A stretch of 6,555 nucleotides of DNA from JAJFFW01 sp039187035 (GTDB lineage Bacteria; Pseudomonadota; Alphaproteobacteria; Caulobacterales; Parvularculaceae), in the NCBI GenBank assembly GCA_039187035.1, contig JBCCZS010000178.1:1-6555 (forward strand), written 5' to 3'. The number at the start of each line of letters is the position of its first letter. The stretch's first letter is position 1. The notes beneath the pieces were generated by a model. That model had not been told where the DNA came from. It did not search any database and saw nothing but the letters and a program-made list of their open reading frames with translations. Both the position numbers and the translations under genes were made by a program. Below are positions 1 to 4,978 of the stretch, in pieces.

Positions 1-1
1 C

Positions 2-151
2 GCGCCGATCTGGGCCGCGTTTCTCATCGCGGTCGCGGCGGCGGCCGCCGCGACCTATTGGTCGCTCCCTGCGTTGAAGGGCGTCCTCATCGCGCTGCAA
101 CACCACCACAAAGCCGAAGAAGCCCGCCCGGTCGCGCCGCCCCGCGACTAA
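2..151 (+). CDS. C-terminal end of an unidentified membrane protein (partial)
   Basis: An open frame enters from the left edge and ends at TAA (149-151), giving 49 residues. The first half is strongly hydrophobic and alanine-rich (about residues 3-33), enough for one membrane helix. It is followed by a short polar tail with three histidines and then KAEEARP, typical of the cytoplasmic C-terminus of a multi-pass inner-membrane protein. A transporter such as an MFS permease would end like this, but no family motif lies in the visible part, so the function is not assigned. Its third codon positions are G+C-rich, like those of the other genes here. It lies 81 bases before the DUF998-like gene on the same strand, so the two may be co-transcribed. 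Confidence 0.55.
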   Translation, partial: APIWAAFLIAVAAAAAATYWSLPALKGVLIALQHHHKAEEARPVAPPRD

Positions 152-232
152 TCCGTCCAAAGATGGTGAAGCCGCGACCGCGTTGCGCTCGAAAACGACG
201 GCGGCCCTAACCCAGAAAGGCGACGCACCGTT

Positions 233-823
233 ATGTCGAGGTTGGCCGACGCCCTCATTCGTCAAGCGTATATCGCGCCGCTGGCGATGCTGCCGCCGAT
301 CGTCATCGGCTTGTTCGTCGCCGATTATAATTGGCTTGCGCAACATATGAGCGAGCTGCAATTGCGCGCGGCCCCGATCGCCTGGACGATCCGGATCGGG
401 GCCGCCACGGCCGGCGTCTCCGTCTTTCTTTTCGCCGTCGGGTGCTTGTTCCTCCGCTGCGGGGTGCAGTTTTCATGGACGTTCTTGGCGGCGGCGTTGT
501 TCGGCGCCGGCATGGTCGGCAACGGCGTCTTTCCGATCGGCAGCCCGCTGCACGGTCTTTACGGATTGCCGATCTTCATGTCGTTGGTCCCCGCTTTTTT
601 TGTCGCCGAATTTCCGCGCGCGGCCCCGGGCGGTTGGTTCCGACACGTCTCGCTGGCGTCCGCCTTCGTCAGTCTCGCCTATTTATGGGGCATGCTGATC
701 GGCATCGAACCGGAAGCCTACCGCGGCGCAACCCAGCGCGCCGCGACGCTTGTCACGTTCGGTTGGTATGCGGCCGCGGCGTTCGCGGTCCATCAGACGC
801 CGGCATCGGGCGGACGGGCGTAA
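233..823 (+). CDS. DUF998-like six-helix integral membrane protein
   Basis: This 196-residue protein has about six hydrophobic segments (residues 12-30, 50-73, 80-97, 108-125, 139-157 and 168-186) and almost no soluble domain. Two stretches resemble DUF998 proteins by eye: a polar HMSEL motif after the first helix (residues 38-42) and GNGVFP followed by H107 between helices 3 and 4. In DUF998 the corresponding places carry an (H)xxSELG-type motif and G-(I/V)-F-P. The molecular function of DUF998 is not established, and no catalytic residues are evident here. The ATG at 233 is the first start in frame and gives a sensible short cytoplasmic N-terminus. Its ribosome-binding site is poor: AGAAAGG at 214-220 lies 12 bases away, further than usual. 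Base composition matches the G+C-rich neighbours. Confidence 0.8.
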   Translation: MSRLADALIRQAYIAPLAMLPPIVIGLFVADYNWLAQHMSELQLRAAPIAWTIRIGAATAGVSVFLFAVGCLFLRCGVQFSWTFLAAALFGAGMVGNGVFPIGSPLHGLYGLPIFMSLVPAFFVAEFPRAAPGGWFRHVSLASAFVSLAYLWGMLIGIEPEAYRGATQRAATLVTFGWYAAAAFAVHQTPASGGRA

Positions 824-951
824 TGCTCAAGCGTCCAGACCCATTTGTAAGGATCGCTTTTGACCCCAATAAGTCATTTGATCGTAAGCGCGTGAACGGC
901 GGGCTACATCTTTAAACACGACAGCGAATTTATATGAGATATAGTCGTGAA

Positions 952-1281
952 ATGTCCTACAACGTACTTTTTCTTTGTTCACAAAATAAACTGCGCAGCC
1001 CTACCGCTGAACAGATCTTTGCAAGCTGGGATTCTATTGAGTGCGATTCCGCGGGCTTGGCGCCGGATGCCACCGTCCCGGTTTCCGCCGAGCAAATTGA
1101 ATGGGCCGACATAATATTTGTTATGGAGAAGGCCCATCGAAACAAACTTGGAAAGAAGTTCAAATCCTACCTGAAAAATAAGCGTATTTTCGTACTCGGC
1201 ATTCCCGACGACTACGACTTCATGGACCCTGACTTGATTTCGTTGCTTAAGACAAAGGTTCCACAATTTTTGAGACGATAG
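952..1281 (+). CDS. Low-molecular-weight protein tyrosine phosphatase-like protein (COG4551 type)
   Basis: This 109-residue protein carries the phosphatase P-loop CSQNKLRS (C9 nucleophile, R15 phosphate-binding, S16), followed by PTAE as in LMW phosphatases. WADIIFVMEKAHRNKL (51-66) and a DP pair (D92-P93) fit the family, in which such an Asp is the general acid. It is shorter than classical LMW phosphatases (about 150 residues) but matches the compact COG4551 group, and it appears complete. Family knowledge predicts phosphotyrosine or small phosphoester hydrolysis in the cytoplasm; the substrate is unknown. An in-frame ATG at 934 would add six residues. I prefer 952 because family members place the P-loop cysteine about 8-10 residues from the start, but neither start has a clear Shine-Dalgarno. 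A-T-rich TATATGAGATATAG at 931-944 could be a -10 region. The gene is about 47% G+C by hand count, far below its neighbours, suggesting horizontal acquisition. No tyrosine kinase or ars genes are adjacent. Confidence 0.85.
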   Translation: MSYNVLFLCSQNKLRSPTAEQIFASWDSIECDSAGLAPDATVPVSAEQIEWADIIFVMEKAHRNKLGKKFKSYLKNKRIFVLGIPDDYDFMDPDLISLLKTKVPQFLRR

Positions 1282-1362
1282 AGGGCCTGATCCGGCCATC
1301 TACTGATTTCTCGATGATGTGCGCTTCTGGTGACGTCTAGTCGTTCTGACTGATCATAGACC

Positions 1363-2115
1363 TTACCGAACGAGCACCGTCGTTTCGTCTAGTCCCGTGT
1401 TGCCGTTCGCCGGGTCGTGCGCGAAGACGGCGATCCGGTAGGCGCCGGGGCCGTCGGGCGTGTAGCGGGCGGCGAAGCGGCTCGTCGTTCCGGCGTAGGC
1501 GAGGGGGATCTCGTCGACTTTCTCGCCGTTTCGATAAATGAAGGCCGCGACCTCATACCCGTCGGCGTCCCATAGCCCGCCGGGGCTGACGCCGCAGCCG
1601 CAGGTCAGGACGACGTTCGCCTCGATGGCGATGGCGCCGTCGGCCGTTGAATGCGCGGCCGGCGCCAGGACGTCGACGGCGAAGCCCGGCAACTCAAGAA
1701 GCCACGCGTCGCCCGCGACGATCGATCGTCCGGGGACGACCCATTGCTCGGCGGTCACCGTCGCGGCGGCTTGGCGTTGGGCGAGGGGGCCGGTCGCCTC
1801 GACGCGCACGCGCCGCGGGGCGTCGAGGTCGAGGCGCGCGGTATAGCTCGCCGCGCCCTTACTCCAGCGCACGCCCTTGCGGTCGTGGGCCTCGGTCATG
1901 ATGCGCGCGGTGTCGCCCGTGCCGCCTTGCGTCACGCCTTGCGCGAGGATTTCGCCGGTCTCGGCGTCGCGCAGAATGATCCGGGCGCCCCCCATGCTCG
2001 TGCCGACGAATTTGGCGCCTTTGGCGATGACGCGCACCGTAATGTCGGTGGGCTCGGCGAGGGCCGGGGCGGCGAGCAAAACGCACGCGGCGATAAGGAA
2101 AGAACGAAGCGGCAT
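1363..2115 (-). CDS. Secreted protein of unknown function with two cysteines (CGC)
   Basis: This 250-residue protein has a clear Sec signal peptide: basic R4, a hydrophobic stretch to residue 17, and a cleavage site after A20 (ALA|EP). The mature part is rich in alternating beta-type stretches. Residues 25-110 contain ITVRVIAKGAKF and GGARIILRDAETGE, resembling beta-sandwich folds of the transthyretin or Ig type. A second such region spans about 140-250. CGC at 172-174 supplies the only cysteines of the mature protein, possibly a metal or disulfide site. I do not recognise the family. GGGAGA on the minus strand (2121-2126), five bases before the ATG, is a good ribosome-binding site and fixes the start. 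The gene lies 85 bases after the OmpA-domain gene on the same strand, so it may be the third gene of that operon and act in the periplasm with it; that link is inference. Confidence 0.8.
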   Translation of the reverse strand: MPLRSFLIAACVLLAAPALAEPTDITVRVIAKGAKFVGTSMGGARIILRDAETGEILAQGVTQGGTGDTARIMTEAHDRKGVRWSKGAASYTARLDLDAPRRVRVEATGPLAQRQAAATVTAEQWVVPGRSIVAGDAWLLELPGFAVDVLAPAAHSTADGAIAIEANVVLTCGCGVSPGGLWDADGYEVAAFIYRNGEKVDEIPLAYAGTTSRFAARYTPDGPGAYRIAVFAHDPANGNTGLDETTVLVR

Positions 2116-2163
2116 GGCGATCTCCCGACTTTTATCCGCGCAAGGCCATAGCCGAGCGGGGCG

Positions 2164-2178
2164 CGGCGCTCAACGCCG
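2164..2178 (-). other. Small GC hairpin between the OmpA-domain gene and the secreted-protein gene
   Basis: CGGCG, a five-base loop, then CGCCG forms a short stem 23-37 bases after the stop of the OmpA-domain gene. Outer GGCGC/GCGCC-type pairings are possible around it. No T-run follows, so it is not a textbook terminator. At most it might lower read-through into, or protect the message end before, the downstream gene. In DNA this G+C-rich, such stems also arise by chance. Confidence 0.25.
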
Positions 2179-2200
2179 GCGGCGCCTCAGCCGGGGGGGA

Positions 2201-3265
2201 TCAGCGTTCGGTCAGCTTAAACTCGATGCGTCGGTTTTGCGCGAGGGCGCTCGCCGACGCGCCGGCGACGAGCGGATAATCCGAGCCCAGACCGGTCGCG
2301 ACGAGGCGCCGGGACGGCACGCCCCGGCTCTCCAGATAGCGGGTCACCGACAGCGCGCGCGCCGTCGAAAGGCCTTTGTTGTCGATAAAGCGCGCCGCGC
2401 ACGCCGGGCCGAGGGGCGTTGCATCGGCGTGGCCGTCAACGCGAATGACCCAATTTTGCACCGCTTGCGTCGCCGGCTCGTCCTCGCGGCCGGCGATCTG
2501 CTCTTTGACGCGTTCGTCAATGTCGAGAATGCCGAGCGCCAGCTTGTCGAGCGCGGCGCGCCCGCCGGGCGAGACGCTAGCGTCGCACGAGCCGAACAGT
2601 ACGTCGCCTTTCACGACGAAGCGATCGCCGATGACGTCGATGTCGAGGCCCGACAAGGCCGCGCGCATTTCCTCAAAGAAGCGCGAGCGCACGTCCTGCA
2701 ATTCCTGGACTTTGCGCGCGAGGGCGGCGTTTAGGCGCTGCGACAGGTTTTCGATCTGCGCTTGTTGTTCTTTATCTTTGGCTTCGGCCGCTTCGAGCGC
2801 TTCTTGCAGGCTTGCGAGTTGTTTGCGCAGCGCGGCGAGTTGCGCGTTCAACGTGGCGATCTGGCTCTTTTGATCGTCCGTGAGCGCCTTTTCCGCTTCG
2901 AGTTCTTCCGCCGAGGCGGCGACGGCGGCCTGGCTCGCGGCCAGCGCCGCGCCGATGGCGGCGAGTTCTTCGTCTTTGCCGGCGATCGTGTCTTGCAGGG
3001 CAAGGATGCGTGACTGCAGGTCGGCGTTTTGTTGTTCGGCGAGGCCGAGTTGGCGGGCGAGTTCGTTGATGCGGTCGGTCAGGCGCGCGAGTTCGGAGTC
3101 GCGGTCGGCGAGTTGGTCTTTGACGAGCGACAAACGCTCGCCGAGATAGAACTGCGCGACGACGAAGATCGACAGGACGAACATCAATACGAGCAGCAGC
3201 GTGGACAGACCGTCCACGAAGCCGGGCCAGATATTGGCCTCAGCGCGGGAACGCCGGCGCGCCAT
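2201..3265 (-). CDS. MotB-like membrane-anchored protein with long coiled coil and OmpA peptidoglycan-binding domain
   Basis: This 354-residue protein has three parts. A short basic N-terminus leads into one membrane helix (about 19-38), preceded by FVDGLST with D18. That Asp sits where MotB, ExbD and TolR carry their proton-binding Asp. Next is a heptad-rich coiled coil (about 42-200), with an alanine-rich stretch near 101-118. Last is an OmpA domain (about 205-354) with VDGHAD (276-281), N296 and LSTARA (299-304), YLESRGVPSRRL (310-321) and NRRIE (344-348), the hallmarks of peptidoglycan binding. It should sit N-terminus inside, C-terminus in the periplasm, and pair with the upstream channel subunit. 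GGGGAG at 3274-3279, within the last codons of that gene, is its ribosome-binding site, so translation is probably coupled. Flagellar MotB is unlikely: it lacks such a coiled coil and there are no flagellar neighbours. C227 and C289 are the only cysteines. Confidence 0.9.
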   Translation of the reverse strand: MARRRSRAEANIWPGFVDGLSTLLLVLMFVLSIFVVAQFYLGERLSLVKDQLADRDSELARLTDRINELARQLGLAEQQNADLQSRILALQDTIAGKDEELAAIGAALAASQAAVAASAEELEAEKALTDDQKSQIATLNAQLAALRKQLASLQEALEAAEAKDKEQQAQIENLSQRLNAALARKVQELQDVRSRFFEEMRAALSGLDIDVIGDRFVVKGDVLFGSCDASVSPGGRAALDKLALGILDIDERVKEQIAGREDEPATQAVQNWVIRVDGHADATPLGPACAARFIDNKGLSTARALSVTRYLESRGVPSRRLVATGLGSDYPLVAGASASALAQNRRIEFKLTER

Positions 3266-3270
3266 GGCGC

Positions 3271-4218
3271 CTACTCCCCGCCGCCGACGCGAATGAGGGT
3301 TCGGTTGAGCGCGCGGATCTCATCGCGCAATTCCGCCGACAGGCCGGCCTGCGCTTGGATTTGCGTTTCGGCGTTGGCGGCGAGCGCGGCCTCAAGCGAG
3401 CGCAGCGCGGCGAGAACGGCGTCGCCGTCGCCGTCGGCCATGTGCGCGTTCGTGCCGGCGCGCAGCGCGACGGTGTCCGTCATCCCGGCGAGCCAGTCTT
3501 CAAGGTCAGTGTAGAACCGGTTTTGCGCTTGGCCCGCTTGCAAGTCGAGGAAGCCGACGATGAGGCTGCCGCCGAGGCCGAAGAGCGACGAGGAAAACGC
3601 CGTCCCCATGCCGCCGAGCGGCTCTTTCAGATTGCTGATGAGTTGTTGGACGGCGTCTTCGGCCTCGCCGCCGGTCGCCAGCCCGCTGATCGTCGCGGCG
3701 ACCGCATTCACGGTTTCAAGGAGCCCCCAGAACGTGCCGAGGAGGCCGAGAAAGACGAGGAGATTGCCGATATAGCGGCCCATCTCGCGGCCTTCATCCA
3801 TCCGTGTGCCGATGGAATCGAGAACCGACCGGGCCGTCTCCGGCGATAAGCGCCCGCCGCCTTTGTCGTCGGCCTCCACGAGCAGGCGCACCATGGCGGA
3901 GATGAGGCTCGGCGGGCGCGGCATGCGCGAGCGTTTCGGGTCGACCGTCTCCTGGAAGGCCTCGACCCACTTCACGGCCGGCGCGATCACGCCGGCTTGG
4001 CGCAAATTGTAAATGACGCCGATTAAGAGAACGAACAGGATGACGCCGTTGAGCGCGACGTTGGCGTTGAACGCGTCGATCAGCAAAGTCGTCGGTTGGG
4101 GGCTAAGCGGCGACAGATAATAGACGACCGCCGCCATCAACAACAAAAACAGCAGCATGTTGAAGATGTATTGGCCCGGCTTCCCGAACCGGACCGAACG
4201 CTCAAGCCTGCGCGCCAT
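3271..4218 (-). CDS. MotA/TolQ/ExbB-family proton-channel protein
   Basis: This 315-residue inner-membrane protein has four hydrophobic segments: about 20-37, 55-75, 148-170 and 205-226. LGLLGTFWGLLETV (157-170) matches the ExbB/TolQ helix containing the channel Thr (GTVWG in E. coli ExbB), putting T162 at that position. GTAFSSSLFGLGGSLIVGF (205-223) matches the next helix, with S211 replacing the second channel Thr in a by-eye alignment. The large cytoplasmic loop (about 76-147) is typical. The C-terminal tail (260-315) is helical and polar. The frame stays open upstream to an ATG at 4488, but the preceding 90 residues have no family likeness and are Arg/Ala-rich, so MARRLERS at 4218 is the probable start; its ribosome-binding site is weak. 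Five bases separate it from the MotB-like gene, which should supply the Asp-bearing partner helix. Together they should use the proton (or sodium) gradient to do work on the cell wall. Confidence 0.9.
   Translation of the reverse strand: MARRLERSVRFGKPGQYIFNMLLFLLLMAAVVYYLSPLSPQPTTLLIDAFNANVALNGVILFVLLIGVIYNLRQAGVIAPAVKWVEAFQETVDPKRSRMPRPPSLISAMVRLLVEADDKGGGRLSPETARSVLDSIGTRMDEGREMGRYIGNLLVFLGLLGTFWGLLETVNAVAATISGLATGGEAEDAVQQLISNLKEPLGGMGTAFSSSLFGLGGSLIVGFLDLQAGQAQNRFYTDLEDWLAGMTDTVALRAGTNAHMADGDGDAVLAALRSLEAALAANAETQIQAQAGLSAELRDEIRALNRTLIRVGGGE
3274..3279 (-). promoter_or_regulatory. Ribosome-binding site inside the end of the channel gene
   Basis: GGGGAG on the minus strand forms most of the last two sense codons of the channel gene, just before its TAG stop. 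It sits eight bases before the ATG of the OmpA-domain gene. Ribosomes finishing the first gene would land on this site, which supports coupled, balanced production of both subunits. Confidence 0.6.
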
Positions 4219-4239
4219 TCTCGTCCACCCGCCCTTTGC

Positions 4240-4257
4240 CGCTCGTTCGATCGAGCG
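4240..4257. repeat. 18-bp near-perfect palindrome, possible operator of the channel operon
   Basis: The sequence CGCTCGTTCGATCGAGCG pairs with its own reverse complement at all but one symmetric pair. It lies 21 bases before the channel-gene ATG (leftward). If the weak TATGCT -10 candidate at 4267-4272 is used, the palindrome falls just at or after the transcription start, where a repressor could act or an RNA hairpin could affect translation. The binding protein is unknown. Confidence 0.4.
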
Positions 4258-4418
4258 CTCACCCGCAGCATAGGTCAATTCCGCGAGCCGGCGAAAGCCG
4301 CGCCGCGCGCTTGCGCCGTGCCGGGCGCTCCTTCTGTAACGAAAATCCAATACCGCGCAGGCGGCGACGGTGCGTGATTCGCCGCCCGCGGCCGCCGGAA
4401 AGCCAGTCGCCGCGCGGT

Positions 4419-4498
4419 TTTGCGCAAAGAGTGCGCAATTTTGTTGACGCCACTTATGTGAAGGTTTTATGACAGCGGTGTGACGCAAATAGTGCGCA
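4419..4498. repeat. Three TGCGCA palindromes bracketing the promoter
   Basis: TGCGCA occurs at 4421-4426 (within the 10-bp perfect palindrome TTTGCGCAAA, 4419-4428), 4432-4437 and 4493-4498. The last two share the longer direct repeat AGTGCGCA (4430-4437 and 4491-4498). The first two are 11 bp apart, about one helical turn, just upstream of the -35; the third lies just after the predicted transcription start. The layout fits a repressor working from both sides. However, TGCGCA also occurs elsewhere in this G+C-rich window, so chance is possible. Confidence 0.3.
4444..4473 (+). promoter_or_regulatory. Sigma70-like promoter for the small exported protein
   Basis: TTGACG at 4444-4449 is a five-of-six match to the -35 consensus. 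TATGAC at 4468-4473, 18 bases on (or TTATGA at 17), is a fair -10. The predicted start of transcription is near 4480, leaving a leader of about 50 bases before the ATG at 4534. It faces away from the channel operon. Confidence 0.5.
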
Positions 4499-4533
4499 TT
4501 TCGACCGACCGACTTGAAGAAAGGAATAGTCAG

Positions 4534-4890
4534 ATGAGGAAATCGCTATTGATCGTATTGGCCGCCGCCGCCGTTTCCGCCGCGTCCGTGCCGGCCGTCG
4601 CCAGCGGCGGTCACGGATCGGCCCCGGCGAATTATGAAAATGACAGCGCGCGTTATTTGTTGTCGCGCATGCGATCGTCGCGCGGGGCGCGCGTTGAGGT
4701 TCTTTCGCAACCGTACCGGGTGAAGGTCGACGTCCGCGGCCGCCGGGACGTCGCCGCCTGGGCCGTCGACGCGCGGGTGCGCGCGCCCGGCAACGGCGCG
4801 TCGACGCGGGTGCAACGGTTCACGGTGGTCTTCGTCAACGGGCGGCCGATCGCGCTGCGTCGCGACGTGCGCCGCCTCAACGTCGTGTGA
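4534..4890 (+). CDS. Small arginine-rich exported protein of unknown function
   Basis: This 118-residue protein begins with a classical signal peptide: MRK, a hydrophobic core to residue 18, and cleavage after A23 (AVA|SG). The mature 95 residues contain 18 arginines but only one lysine and seven acidic residues, so the protein is strongly basic. Regular VEVLSQPYRVKVDVRGR and FTVVFVNGRPIAL stretches suggest a small beta fold. There are no cysteines or known motifs; I do not recognise the family. An in-frame ATG at 4480 would add 18 residues before the signal peptide. I chose 4534 because AAGGAA at 4521-4526 lies seven bases before it and the signal peptide then starts correctly. It is transcribed away from the channel operon and 88 bases before typA, with a hairpin between. 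The basic charge would suit binding to an acidic envelope polymer, which is inference. Confidence 0.75.
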   Translation: MRKSLLIVLAAAAVSAASVPAVASGGHGSAPANYENDSARYLLSRMRSSRGARVEVLSQPYRVKVDVRGRRDVAAWAVDARVRAPGNGASTRVQRFTVVFVNGRPIALRRDVRRLNVV

Positions 4891-4921
4891 CGTAATCGCT
4901 TGACCTAATTGTCTCGCCCCC

Positions 4922-4957
4922 TCGGCGCCCGCGGAATTCTGGTTGCGCGGGCGCCGA
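4922..4957 (+). terminator. 12-bp perfect GC hairpin between the small exported protein and typA
   Basis: Arms at 4922-4933 and 4946-4957 (TCGGCGCCCGCG and its exact complement) enclose a 12-base loop. The stem starts 32 bases after the stop of the exported-protein gene and ends 21 bases before the typA ATG. It is stable enough to end transcription, but AAAG rather than a T-run follows, so it is not a canonical intrinsic terminator. It may instead be a structured typA leader, being almost adjacent to the start codon and in place of any visible Shine-Dalgarno. Confidence 0.5.
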
Positions 4958-4978
4958 AAGCCGCTATGCGTCGCCGCC

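Larger units (their letters stand above)
4219..4533. other. Divergent intergenic region (315 bases) between channel gene and small exported protein
   Basis: No credible gene lies here. An open frame continuing the channel gene upstream is composition-driven. The left half has an 18-bp palindrome and a weak leftward promoter candidate: TATGCT on the minus strand at 4267-4272, with TTTCGC 18 bases upstream. The right half has a better rightward promoter and three TGCGCA boxes. Both transcription units must therefore start within this stretch or not far from it. Confidence 0.6.

Noticed and set aside
331..915. 194-residue plus-strand frame overlapping the DUF998-like gene
   Set aside because: It is extremely Arg-rich and hydrophilic, with no motif, while the other frame gives a coherent six-helix protein.
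952..1281. Arsenate reductase ArsC of the thioredoxin-linked type
   Set aside because: It shares the C-X5-R loop, but the protein is short, has only C9 and C31 and lacks the two extra catalytic cysteines. No ars genes are nearby.
1282..1362. Bidirectional terminator between the convergent phosphatase and secreted-protein genes
   Set aside because: Only 4-bp stems (GGCC/GGCC at 1285-1298 and AGTC/GACT near 1338-1350) without T-runs are visible; too weak to call.
2083..2085. Lipoprotein signal in the secreted 250-aa protein (IAAC at residues 8-11)
   Set aside because: Only about six hydrophobic residues precede C11, too few for a lipoprotein signal, and a clear ALA|EP signal-peptidase I site follows at residue 20.
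1877..2734. 285-residue plus-strand open frame
   Set aside because: It lies antisense to two well-supported genes, is Arg/Ala-rich and has no family likeness; long open antisense frames are expected at this G+C content.
2201..4218. Zorya anti-phage system (ZorA/ZorB)
   Set aside because: The channel and OmpA/MotB-like pair resembles ZorAB in architecture. However, no zorC, zorD (helicase) or zorE (HNH nuclease) gene is in the window, the channel subunit lacks the long ZorA cytoplasmic tail, and the neighbours are a secreted protein and housekeeping typA.
2201..4218. Flagellar MotA/MotB stator or Tol-Pal
   Set aside because: There are no flagellar or tolR/tolA/tolB/pal genes beside it. The long coiled coil is absent from MotB, and Pal is a lipoprotein rather than membrane-helix anchored.
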